Origin: Shinisaurus crocodilurus
Taxonomy: Eukaryota > Chordata > Lepidosauria > Squamata > Shinisauridae
DNA length: 64,000 bases
NCBI GenBank assembly: GCA_021292165.1
Contig: CM037880.1
Span: 139,564,564-139,628,563 of the forward strand
Reading direction: 5' to 3'
Positions 8,789 through 18,329 of the stretch are shown here, one piece after another (the stretch's first letter is position 1; each line of letters opens with the position of its first letter). The position numbers and the translations under genes are program-made. Under the pieces are notes generated by a model. It made no database searches and was not told the origin of the DNA. It saw only the letters and a program-made list of their open reading frames with translations.

Positions 8789-10630
8789 GTTGTTTTTTTT
8801 CAATCAACTTTTATTTTATTCATAATAAAACACACAAACAAACACAAACACAATAATGGACTTCCAATCTTCTCCACAGCTTAATCAACCACAGTTAATC
8901 TTAAAATCTTTTCTGTTAACAAAAAATCACTTCCAGTTATGGCAAAAAAGAACCCTAAAAGGAACAAACACCAGAGGTCTCCACTCTCCCCCAATAAACA
9001 TCAACTATTTAATCTATTAAATTCAACATTTATGGATACTCCAAAAAAAGAAAACCTATAGTTTCATTAAATAGTGTTTTCAATTCCAAAATACAGTATA
9101 TTAAGAATCCCAAAATTAAAAAGTAACTATAAACTAATTAGCAAATGACCACATACCAAAAGCATTTTGTATTTCCACCGCTCCCGCACTCTCTAGTACC
9201 TAACCATCAAATCAAGACATTTGTATTATTACAATTACTCATTATTCCTTTCTATCTAAGCAGAAATTCCTTCACTTTTAATCTCCAAGATATATTTTTT
9301 TAAAGGGCAGGAAAAGAAAGGTAAGTCTAAAAAATTAAGAAATAAGTGACATCTGACAGAACAGCTGAAGCACATAAGCCATCATGCTACTTATAGAACA
9401 AAAAAAAAACAAAAGACCTTCCCCTTTAATACTTCAAAGCCTCCACAAAACAACACCCCCAACAACAACAACAAATTATTATTATTATTTTTTAAATAAA
9501 TGTTTCCAAACAGACCAAATATAATTATACCTTAATTATAATAATTTCTCTTACATCACCATTAATATTTAAAATTCAAGTAAGTCATATAAGCAATCCC
9601 TTTACCTTTGCCATTAATATTTAAAATCAAAAGATTATTTATATTCCAACTAGACATGTAGTTCAGTATACATCAACCCTTTATCTTTTGCCAATAAAAG
9701 ACCATGAAGATAGTCCCTTTCATTGCTTTCCTCTGTCGAAGGGATATTAATTAAGTTCCAGGTTTTGAACCAAGAATGAAATCAGCTTGTTCTTTTGTTT
9801 TGTGGACACCTGCAAACCGATCCGCTTGTTCTGTTGTTTTGTGGTCTCCTGCATACCGATCTCCGGCTCCGCCATCTTAGATTTTAAAAAGTGCGTCACA
9901 ACTTCTTCCTGAACTGTCTTCTCATGCCACTTGAACCCAATTAAAACTTCAAAGTCTCTGTGAATTTCTGGTAAGTTTCCCAAGTTCTTATTTACTTCTT
10001 CTGTCTTCTCCTCTGCCGGTCCTGTAAAGAAATCCGTCTTACATTGTTCTTCTGATTGATCCACTTTCAGATTTACATTCCAAGCCTGGATTCTTATTTC
10101 CAATCTATTTAGAATTTCTCTCTCCATTTCGTTCCACAGGTTTAAGAATGCTGCAACTGCAAACATCTTGCCTTGCGTATAGATATTTCCCAGACGCTTC
10201 CAAACATATAAGATTTATAGACCTCCTTTCAGGTTTGCTCTCTTATCTTTTTCGCCTCCCAGATAAACATAGTCTACTTACAGTTAATTATAAATCCCAC
10301 TCTGCTGCCGAAAGATTCCAATTAGCCACTCCAGATGTATTCCTTTATTTTGGAAGCGAACATGCAAACTTCTGATGATCGGTAAAACCGGTCTCTGGAA
10401 GCAGCGCCGTTTTCCCCCACCTCAGGTCACCCACCGCCTTTATGCGTCAAAAGACACACAAAAAGCGATTTATGACCCTATGAGATAATTTGGGGGTAAC
10501 CTCAGATCTTCGCTTCTCTAATGAGAAGTAGATCCCCCAGCCTGAGACATTCTCTGGCCAGGAAACGCTGAATCAGCTGCCCACAGAATTTCTGTGCGGC
10601 TTTCAAAGTTCCATGCTCACCCGGAAGCCC
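8789..10630 (-). mobile_element. L1-like retrotransposon, internally deleted
   Basis: The insert is bounded by a perfect 13-bp direct repeat GGAGTGGGTTGTT (8776-8788 and 10631-10643). On the minus strand the 5' end is a GC-richer leader (10630 down to about 10170, with GGCGGTGGGTGACCTGAGG), then a 139-codon open frame (10166-9747), then an AT-rich 3' region ending in an A-rich tail at 8789. Long target duplications with a poly-A tail are the L1-type signature. No endonuclease or RT is present, and at 1.84 kb the body has been removed. The L1 assignment is inferred from insertion style. Confidence 0.7.
9747..10166 (-). pseudogene. Putative ORF1 N-terminal fragment of the L1-like element
   Basis: A 139-codon frame starts MFAVAAFLNLWNEMEREILN and ends in Gln/Lys-rich repeats (ETTKQQNKRIGLQVSTKQKN), where a short segment appears duplicated (TKQQNKRI / TKQKNKLI). 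It is highly charged, perhaps partly helical, with no motif I can name. Its position just after the 5' leader fits an L1 ORF1 start, but the RNA-binding RRM and C-terminal domains are missing. It runs straight into AT-rich 3' sequence. It is the only open frame in the element and probably has no function. It could instead be an unrelated open stretch. Confidence 0.5.
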
Positions 10631-10643
10631 GGAGTGGGTTGTT

Positions 10644-11077
10644 TTTCTATAGTTTAGACTGGGGTTATTTCTCTGTGTTAAACTCTTGATGGTTGTTATT
10701 TTGTGAAAGCCAAATCAAGTGTTCACTACCAGCTGTTTTATATCCAAAGTGCTAGTTCTTTGATCCTGGTATATAAGAGGCTGAGGGTGGACAGCGTGAA
10801 TAAATTCAGTTATGCTGGAACAGTTCATAATGTGGGAGGTAGACACAGACCACTCAAAATGCGAAAGTCCATGTTAGCAAAGCTGGGATTAATTCACACA
10901 ATGGTGAATTCAGTGATTACAGATTTGTCTGTTGCAAATGTATATTTTGTGTGCACTGTTACGTGTATCCTTCTCTCATTTCATCTTCACATGATGAGAT
11001 AGGGAATGTAGGGCTGTGCAGAGTTTGAGTTTTTTGCAGCCAAACCCAACATCCTATCTACTGTTCCATACCAAATA

Positions 11078-11112
<35 letters not shown>

Positions 11113-11595
11113 ATTGGATTGGATCCTGTTCAGTTCAAAGAGACAAAGGTAAAATTAATTTTTACTTGTTGATCATAACTAAACTGGATATATAATTGGA
11201 AAATAATTGAACCAAAGAACTTTAAAACCAGTAAGTATCAGAATATGTAAATTTTGACAATGTAAATGCAGTTGTCCAAATGTTTATTACATTAGTATCC
11301 AAATAACTGCCACAGCCAAGTAGCAGCCATAATTGTACTGCCCTCTGATTATCACTTGCAAGCAAAAAAATAAGTTTTTGTAGATTTGGTCTGTGTTCAT
11401 GCTCCTTTGAGCAATGGGGTGGGGGAAATTTACTGTGTTCATTTTCAGTGGTGGGATATGCAACTATACCATGATAAATGTTTCCTATTTTTCCCTCCCC
11501 ATATATGTATTCATGTAATTTTAAAGGATTGTCTTTGTAACTCCTATCTAGTACTGCTGAGAGCATTTGCCAGAACCTAAGTATAAATGCTCCCT
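10644..11595. other. No gene seen; (GT)n at 11082-11108
   Basis: Unique sequence. Open stretches at 10703-11002 (99 codons) and 11222-11566 (minus, 114 codons) have no recognisable domains and no splice context I can defend. Confidence 0.55.
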
Positions 11596-11598
11596 TTA

Positions 11599-11715
11599 GG
11601 GTGCAATCCTATGCATGCTTAGACAGAAAAAAGTCCTACAACTCCCAGCATTGTCCAGCCAGCATGTAGGAGCTGTAGGACTTTTATCTGTCTAAATATA
11701 CGTAGGATTGCGCCC
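11599..11715. mobile_element. Harbinger-like MITE, copy 1
   Basis: Palindromic element: GGGTGCAATCCTATGCATGC at the left, mirrored by ...CGTAGGATTGCGCCC at the right, with inner arms built around TCCTACAACTCCCAGCA. It is flanked by TTA (11596-11598 and 11716-11718), a 3-bp duplication as expected for PIF/Harbinger insertion. No coding capacity. Confidence 0.82.
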
Positions 11716-11777
11716 TTAGTGACTTAAATCATGCTGTTCAAGATCATATTGATGTTTTATTATTACATACCAAGGAG

Positions 11778-12111
11778 TTATCAGGCGTTCGTTAATGCCA
11801 GTAGGAACTTCTGACAAAGAGTTCACTAGTTCATTTTTGATGGCAAAGCCTACACCATGTATTCGTCGGTCCTGCTCAGGTAGTCCTTTCCAGAAGAAGG
11901 TATAACCTCCTTTTTCTTCTTTCAACTGTCCCTCAACTGCCCTTTGAGTTTCTTGAAGGGCTGCTATGTCAATTTTAAACCGTCTCAGCTCCCTTGCAAT
12001 AATAGCAGTCCTACGCTCAGGGCGTTCACTATCTATGTCATCCAGCAATGTCCGTATATTCCATGTTCCAAAATTCAAATGTCTTTTTCGACCGCTAAAA
12101 TGGTGACCCAA
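11778..12111 (-). pseudogene. Apurinic-type endonuclease, N-terminal part, inverted
   Basis: Minus-strand translation begins MGHHFSGRKRHLNFGTWNIR, with the TWNIRTL first motif of APE-like LINE endonucleases, then RRFKIDIAALQETQ with the catalytic-site Glu of the second motif, then GGYTFFWKGLP and HGVGFAIKN. The domain would nick target DNA to prime reverse transcription. Only about the first 110 residues remain. The frame runs on to 11716, but the last codons lie in the target duplication and flank. The later Asp and His motifs of the endonuclease are absent. Confidence 0.88.
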
Positions 12112-12779
12112 CTGGACGCGGTAATCCAGTCAGGGGAGAAAGAGGTAGACTATGTTTAGGGCACCTTTTCTAGCCCCCTCCCCATACGGGGTGAGCAGAG
12201 TGGATCCTAAATAGGGCTGCTCAGTCATGGATACAGCTGCCGAGCTGCTCGACTACCTCGTTCCTTGAACAGGGCGACTGAGTCTGCATCCACCGCCCAT
12301 GTGCTGGTCCATGACTAGGGGCTTCCAGATTCACAGTCCTGCCCCTGTCGTCATTCGCCAATCGCCATGGGACTTTTTTTTTTGTTTGTTTGTTTGGGTT
12401 GGGTTGGGTTGGATGGGTTGGGTTGGAAGACGCCTGTGCGTGAAACTGTTTTATGTGGGGAGATCGGTGCACAACGAATCACCACACAAACTTGACAGAG
12501 TACGGCAGAGATCCAATGGCACGGTTACCCTGACGATTGGAAAACCATTCTCTGCTGCAGCCTTCATCCGCCTTCACAGCCGTTGTAATTTAGGTTTAAT
12601 TATCTTCCGCCTGTTCTTCCATTGAGGACTTTATGTTTTGGATCGTTCTTTGTCTGGTTCCTCTCCCCGGACCTTACCGCCATGGGTGACCCTACTGGGA
12701 GTACATAGCTCCCGACGGCATTGCTCACAGGATTCATCGGAACACGCAAGCCCACTCACCACTTCAAGGTGACGATCCG
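12112..12779 (-). other. 5' UTR of the RTE-like LINE, inverted
   Basis: On the minus strand this non-coding leader runs from the junction at about 12779 to the endonuclease start. It includes a pentamer run of CCAAC type (12398-12426, plus strand GGGTT units) and CAAA repeats. The 5' end of the LINE thus abuts RT motif A at the junction, within about 2 bp of shared CC. Confidence 0.7.
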
Positions 12780-13657
12780 GCCAAGGCCTTTGATACTGTA
12801 GACCGTACAGCTCTCTGGACTATCCTTATGAAAATTGGATGCCCCAATAAATTTGTGAATATCTTGCGACTTCTCCATGACAACATGACGGCAACGGTTT
12901 TGGACAACAACGGCTCTCATGGTGCTCCATTTAAAGTGGGATCAGGTGTTAAACAGGGATGTGTTATCGCCCCAACATTATTTGCCATTTTCATCGCCAT
13001 GGTTTTACATCTTGTCAAGGGGAAACTTCCCACCAGTGTGGGAATTATATATCGAACAGATGGAAAGCTTTTTAATCTCAGCAGGCTGAAAGCAAAAAGT
13101 AAGGTAATTACAACCTCCGTTGTGGAACTTCAGTATGCTGATGATAATGTGGTCTCCGCACATTCAGAGGATGATCTCCAAACTATCCTAAATGCTTTTG
13201 CAGAAGCATACGAAAAACTTGGTCTCTCATTTAACATCAAAAAAACCCAAAGTGCTTCATCAGTAAGTGCAAGCCAATCCTTTGGTGATGCCATCTATCC
13301 AGCTTGGCGGGACAATACTGGAAAATGTCGATCATTTTCTCTATCTTGGCAGCTATCTTTCTGTTACAGCTAACATCGACAGTGAAATCCAGCATCGTCT
13401 GAGCTCCGCAAGTGCCGCATTTTCTCGAATGAAACATAGAGTGTTCGAGGATCGGGATATTTGTAAGAAGACCAAAACACTGGTTTATGAAGCCATTGTA
13501 TTACCAACTTTATTGTATGCCTGCGAAACATGAACTATCTATAAACGTCACTTCCACCTCCTTGAAAGGTTTCATCAACGTTGCCTCCGGAAAATCCTGC
13601 AAATTACTTGGGAAGATAGGTGAACAAATGTCAGTGTACTGGAAGAAGCAAAGACTA
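12780..13657 (+). pseudogene. RTE-like reverse transcriptase, palm to C-terminal part
   Basis: Begins at motif A (KAFDTVDRTALWTILMKIG), followed by GSGVKQGCVIAPTLFAIF and the catalytic ELQYADDN (near 13126-13150), then SFNIKKT. A frameshift near 13260-13320 leads to NIDSEIQHRLSSASAAFSRM and DICKKTKTLV. Two in-frame stops follow: TGA at 13530-13532 in place of the Trp codon kept in the paralogue at 21660-22706, and TGA at 13621-13623 where that copy has CGA. The second is a typical CpG decay change. The sequence stops at the Tigger-like insertion and resumes at 15862. Confidence 0.88.
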
Positions 13658-15859
13658 CAGTAGTACCTTGGATTACGAGTATAATTAGTTCCAGAACCAT
13701 GCTCATAATCCAAAATGCTCGTACATCAAAGCGAGTTTCCCCATTAGAAATAATGGGAACTCCGCTGATTCGTTCCACAACCATTTAATCACTGCTTTGC
13801 CCCATGAAGGGAGCCGGCAAAGCAGTGATTAAATGGTTGTGAAATGAATCAGCGGAGTTCCCATTATTTCTAATGGGGAAACTCGCTTTGATGTGCCGGC
13901 TCCCGGGCGCGCCTCGCGCGCTGCCATACCGGCTCCCGGCAGACTCATGTCAGACCCCCCCACATCAATCCGCCCGCCCCGCCGGCACAGCTTCTTCTAG
14001 ACTTCGGAGCAGCAGGAAGGAGAAGCAGCAGCAGCAATAGCAGGGCTGGGGCGAGGGAGGGAGGGAAATCCCAAATCGCTGCTGATAGTGCTGGGTGGGA
14101 AAAGGGGACGGGGCAGGCGGGAAGGAAAGGGGGGGTAAGGAAGAGGGAGGGGGACGTAGGGGAGTAAAGGAAGAGGGGGCATGGGGGGTAAAGGAAGAGG
14201 GAGGGGGACGGGGGACCTCTCCCCCGCCGCTTGGGGAGGAGGAGGATCCTCTTGCTTGCTCAGGCAGCTCTCTTTCCTCTCGCTCGGTTTCCTGGAGGGG
14301 AGAGTGGTGTGTGAGGTAAAGTGGCGGGGGGAGGGGAGCAGCTCTTCTTCTCCCTCCTCCTCCTCCTCCGCTTCTTCTTCCTCCCTCTTTACTCTTCTCT
14401 CCTCCTCCTCCTCCTCTCTGCCCTCCCCTTCGCCGCCGCTGCTGCTTCAACCCCGCCCCGCCCCCGGCTGCTCCGAACAAAGCGCCAACGACGCCTCTGA
14501 GGAGGCAGAGCGCCACAAAGATAAGAGACGAGGCTGAGGAGACGAGGCTGTCTCTTTAAATCGTCCTCTCACTTCCCCTACACCACCACCTGCCCCCCCT
14601 TCAGTGTTATATGATCCCCTCAGAGAGAGAGAGAACTCAACCTAAGCCCCACCTTCTAAGCTTTGCTCCAACAGTTGTACTGAGCTGGTAGTGTACAGAT
14701 TAACACAGCCAATCCTTTGGATGTTGTTCTGATAGCGTAGCTTCTGTAAGGGTTGCCAACTCTGGAACCAGCTCCTGTAGCTGTGTCCCTCTGCCAGTAG
14801 CTTGATCTGCAGCAATGAACACGCAAGCGTGCTTTGTTCCTTCAGATCTTCTGCTGTTTTCTGCAGGTAAAACTGTGGGTTCTAATGTTAGGAAAGGGGG
14901 GGGGATGTATCCCAAAGCGGGACAAACCAATTGGGAAAGGAGCGAGGGGGGAAGCAAGGGGAGGGGGGAGAGAGAGAAGTGCTCTCTCAGGGCTCCTTCG
15001 CTTCACCTCCGAGGCGCAGCCTCTCGCTCTGCGTGAGCCTCGCGCTGCCGCTTTGCCGGCTCCCAGGCAGGGAGCAGGCAAAGCGGCAGCGCAAGGCGCA
15101 CGCAGAGCGAGCAACGGCCAGGGCTCCTTCGCTTCACCTCCACGGGGTGCTTGGAGGCTCCTGGCGCTGCTGCATGCCGGCTCCCAAGTAGGGAGCCGAA
15201 GAATGGAGGCGCAAGCTGAAGAATGGAGCTGCTTTCTACCGTCGCAAGCGGCGCCCGCACCGCCTGCAGTCCCGTCGCGTCACATCCGGCCCCGTCAATG
15301 ATGGGGCCGGATGTGACGCGACAGGACCGAAGGCGGCGCGGGCAGCTCGCCTCTCCGTGAGCCGCCGCTTGCAATGGTAGGAAGCAGCTGGAGCGGCTCC
15401 ACGCTAGCAAAGCACCCCGTGGAGGTGAAGCGAAGGAGCCCTGGCCGTCGTTCGCTCTGCGTGCGCCTCGCGCTGCCGCTTTGCCTGCTCCCTGCTTGGG
15501 AGCCGGCAAAGCGGCAGCGCGAGGCGCACGCAGAGCGAGAGGGAGCTGGCAAAGTGGCGCGAGACAGCGAAGCGAGGCGCCCGCACAGCGAGCGGCCTCG
15601 CCTCCATGGGGCTCCCAGGTAGAGAGCTGGCGCAGCAGCGCGAGGCGCCCGCAGAGTGAGCGGCTGCGCCTCGCCTGTTTGGGGCTCCCTGCCGGCTAGG
15701 CAAAGCCGGGGAGCTGGCACTTTAAGTGCTCGTCGTGGCCACAGTGTGTGGCTCGTGTTGCGAAACTTGCTCGTCCTCCGAACGTCAATAAATGATAAAA
15801 TTTTGCTCGTTTTACGAGTAGCTCGCATACCGAGTTACTCGTAATCCGAGGTATTACTG
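13658..15859. mobile_element. Tigger-like element, copy b (2.2 kb) with large CpG-rich core
   Basis: Left end CAGTAGTACCTTGGATTACG, right end mirror ...TACTCGTAATCCGAGGTATTACTG, TA on both sides (13656-13657 and 15860-15861). The paralogous LINE at about 22075-22110 has the uninterrupted site AAGACTACTAGCATTG, giving a true empty site and confirming the TA duplication to the base. Inside are the family hairpin (13735-13882), a GC-rich segment without match in other copies (13925-14990), and inverted GC-rich modules (15000-15720) around GCTTTGCCGGCTCCC. No transposase. Confidence 0.9.
13925..14990. other. Possible captured CpG-rich segment in copy b
   Basis: Bounded on both sides by family modules but itself without counterpart in copies a, c or d. 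It has dense CpG, a strand-asymmetric run (purine-rich on plus at 14090-14220, pyrimidine-rich at 14340-14440), a GC-box-like CCCCGCCCCGCCCCC near 14452, and, further on, a lower-GC part with TTTTCTGCAGGTAAAACTG (about 14855-14873) that resembles a splice junction. It looks like a promoter/first-exon region of some host gene. Capture is inference. The long open frames in it are low-complexity (Pro/Ser/Gly-rich) and not believable. Confidence 0.4.
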
Positions 15860-15861
15860 TA

Positions 15862-16368
15862 CTAGCATTGAAAAAATGATCCTTCAACGCCAACTTCAGT
15901 GGACCGGTCATGTTGTTCGAATGCCTGACTGCCGTCTCCCAAAGCAGTTACTTTACTCCCAACTCAAGGATGGAAAGCGGAATATCGGTGGTCAATATAA
16001 GAGGTTTAAAGATGTTCATAAGGCTAATCTAAAAAAATGCAATATAAACATCGAAAACTGGGAAGCTCTGGCCCATGAACGATCTAAATGGAGGTTGGCC
16101 TTTCACAAAGGTTCCATGGACTTTGAAGAAGCCCGAATGCAAGGTGAAAGGGAGAAACGTGCTAAGCGAAAAGCACGTCAAATGAATCCTTTACAGGACC
16201 ATCTTCTATCTGGTAACCTGTGTCCTCACTGTGGGAAGCTGTGTGGATCTAGAATTGGCCTCCACAGTCACTTACGGACCCATCACTAGAGTCTACACAA
16301 TCTTCTTTAGAATTTCCTCCTTTTATCCCAGAAGACAATCTTACTCGGTCACGAGTGATCGCCTGATG
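15862..16368 (+). pseudogene. RTE-like LINE C-terminal region and 3' end
   Basis: Continues the ORF interrupted at 13657: MILQRQLQWTGHVVRMPDCR, then QLKDGKRNIGGQYKRFKDVH, MDFEEARMQGEREKRAKRKA and a terminal CPHCGKLCGS...HSHLRTHH. The last is a classic C-x2-C-x12-H-x3-H zinc finger, placed at the very C-terminus (stop at 16287-16289). A short 3' UTR follows to GCCTGATGA at 16368. The zinc finger may contact RNA or DNA during insertion; that role is inferred. This part is intact in frame and nearly identical to the copy at 21577-22738. Confidence 0.9.
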
Positions 16369-16377
16369 ACCAAGGAG

Positions 16378-16950
16378 CAGTTTTTGGATTTGATAATTCA
16401 GACAAATCCCACTGTGTAAATGTGTCATGCAATGCCTTTTTAAATTCATATTTGGCAGCCAATGACATTTCACCCAGGAAATAATTAACAGTAAGATTGA
16501 ATAATATGAACTGTTCTTGACAGCCAGGCAATATGTGTGGCAAAGATCTCATTGTGACTGCTCAATCAAACAAAGCATGGAAAGTCTGTTTGCAGGCTTT
16601 ATTCTGTTTATTAGTTTATTCTGTTAGTTAAATACATATGAATTCTCATCTCAGCAGCCAGAATTCCTGTTTCTGATTTTAGTTGTACAGACAGTATGTG
16701 TCTAGGGGCGGCTAATGATTGTTTTCAAAAATTTGGGGACAATTTCCAAACTAATTGATCTATAATTTCCCCATATTTCACTACTATTCAAACTTGTGTT
16801 ATTTAGACCTGAGGTTTTTTTTCCAAATGGCTCTGATTTGCTTCTCCCCATGTATTTCCAGCTGAGAGTTCAGATAAATGGATCCCCAAATAGTGCTGGA
16901 ATTTGATCTGTTTTGTCCTCTGTGAATCAAGTTGTCAAATATGCTGAAAA
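16378..16950. other. No gene seen
   Basis: Unique sequence following the LINE. It contains at 16587-16615 the source of the inverted 29-bp duplication found at 16981-17009. Confidence 0.6.
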
Positions 16951-16954
16951 AAAT

Positions 16955-17095
16955 AATCTAAGTCCTGTAGCACCTTAAAGACTAATAAACAGAATAAAGC
17001 CTGCAAACAAAGACTAACACATTTATTATGGCATAACCTTCCATGGACTAGAGTACACTTCTTCAGATGCATGAAAGCCTTGAAGGGTTATCCTT
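16955..17095. repeat. Interspersed repeat, family not assigned, with 29-bp inverted filler
   Basis: TCCTGTAGCACCTTAAAGAC and CTTCTTCAGATGCATGAAAG are parts of a repeat I recognise as common in reptiles, but I cannot name its class. It is broken by ACTAATAAACAGAATAAAGC and following bases (16981-17009), an exact reverse complement of 16587-16615, with AAAGACTAA on both sides. Confidence 0.5.
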
Positions 17096-17097
17096 AG

Positions 17098-17240
17098 TTG
17101 GCAGGTAAATCTGGGTCCCCAGATGGTGTTGAACTGCAACTCCCATCATACACAGCCAGCATGGCAAATGGGCGTGGATAAGGGAAGTTGTAGTTCAACA
17201 ACATCTGCAAACTCAAAGTTGGGAAAGGCTGGTGCAGAGA
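17098..17240. mobile_element. Degraded palindromic MITE
   Basis: GTCCCCAGATGGTGTTGAAC, CTGCAACTCCCATCA and a mirrored AAGTTGTAGTTCAACAACAT match the arms of the hAT MITEs at 24725 and 53342, with ends decayed. Confidence 0.6.
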
Positions 17241-17342
17241 GGAAAAACATTGTAAACAGGAATTCAGTCTTTGCAAATTCTGATAAACTGACCTGATCTG
17301 CACCTCCTGGGCTAATGTGTGGATTGGAGCTTACTTATCTAC

Positions 17343-17506
17343 CAGGGCCGGTGCTACCATTAGGCCAACTAGGCAGCTGCCTAGGGCGCAGGGCTAAAGG
17401 GGGCGCCAGAAATAGGGAGGGAGGGCTCAAGTGGGAAGGGGGCGCGCTAAATGTCTGACTTTGCCTAGGGCACCAAACTGCACCAAACTGCCTTGCACTG
17501 GCCCTG
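17343..17506. mobile_element. hAT MITE with perfect 8-bp duplication
   Basis: Ends CAGGGCCGGTGCTACC and ...TTGCACTGGCCCTG, flanked by TTATCTAC on both sides (17335-17342 and 17507-17514). Inner modules CTGCCTAGGGCGC and TGCCTAGGGCACC are repeated. No coding sequence. Confidence 0.9.
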
Positions 17507-17514
17507 TTATCTAC

Positions 17515-18095
17515 TGGCTTTTTCACTTCCCAAATGTTCCAACGTTGTTCTTGACCTGTTAGCTGCTGTACAAAGTTGCTCTAGCCTGCTTACAAAGACT
17601 CAGCTCAATCTGCTGTGAAATATCTTAGCCACATTTCTTTTCCTTGAGGGTGTATGTTTGCTACACTAATGGGAGGGGAGGGAATGACATCAACATTACA
17701 TGAATGGGAGATTGTTCCTGTACCAGTTTACATCATCTTTTGATGTACAGGATTTGTCAGCAGTGCTGACATCTAGGTGAGGCAGTCCCTAGAAAACAGC
17801 CATGGCGTTGGCATAGGTACATAGATGATGTGAAAGAATTACAATATTTGATTATCTAAAATTGGAATGTGTAGATTTAGCAGTATGGAAGCATTCACAC
17901 TTCAAGACTAGGTAACTATGGTAAATGGTTTCCAAAGAAAGCTGGCTATTTTCTAGTTCGTTTTTTAAGATTTGTTTTTATGGAGGATTGAGGATGGATG
18001 ACTTGCAGTATAGCATATAGTGCAGTGTTTATTTCAAAGTAGGTTGCTTCAGCCCTAGCTCTTTTTCCTAGAATTGACATTGTTGGTTCACTCTA
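17515..18095. other. No gene seen
   Basis: Unique sequence without recognisable repeats or open frames of note. Confidence 0.6.
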
Positions 18096-18097
18096 TT

Positions 18098-18325
18098 ATA
18101 CAGAGAATTCACACAACAGCCTGAATGGGATATAATGTTAAACAATGATTTTGCATTATGTGCACAATTGCAAGGTGGAAATCACATCCATTTTCAATTA
18201 ACCACAGTTTAGCATTATGTCTGAACCCTAAACCACAGTTTGAAGTTGGGTTGTTTCAGAAACCATAGTTAAGATTAACTGCAGTTTGTCAGAGTTCAGA
18301 CAAAATGCTAAACTGCAGTTAGTAC
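18098..18325. mobile_element. Old palindromic DNA-transposon remnant
   Basis: Scattered inverted modules, such as AACCACAGTTTAGCATTATG and CAGACAAAATGCTAAACTGC, and TTCAGACA motifs resemble the better preserved element at 44150-44474. Ends are not resolved. Confidence 0.4.
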
Positions 18326-18329
18326 AAAA

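Larger units (their letters stand above)
11778..16368 (+). mobile_element. RTE-like LINE with inverted 5' segment
   Basis: The insert is flanked by a 9-bp direct repeat ACCAAGGAG (11769-11777 and 16369-16377). From 11778 to about 12779 the LINE reads on the minus strand (5' UTR at 12779 inwards to endonuclease at 11778). From about 12780 to 16368 it reads on the plus strand (RT motif A to the 3' end, ending GCCTGATGA). The middle (rest of endonuclease, start of RT) is missing. This is the structure expected from twin priming. A Tigger-like element (13658-15859) later split the 3' part. RTE-like affiliation is inferred from endonuclease and C-terminal style. Confidence 0.88.

Noticed and set aside
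12398..12426. Telomere-like GGGTT repeats
   Set aside because: The unit is GGGTT, not the vertebrate TTAGGG, and it lies in the 5' UTR of the inverted LINE.
13965..14537. Overlapping long open frames on both strands (Ser-, Pro-, Gly-rich, up to 183 codons)
   Set aside because: They arise from CCT/AGG-type low-complexity sequence in the GC-rich core of a DNA transposon. No domain is seen, and equal coding potential on both strands is not gene-like.
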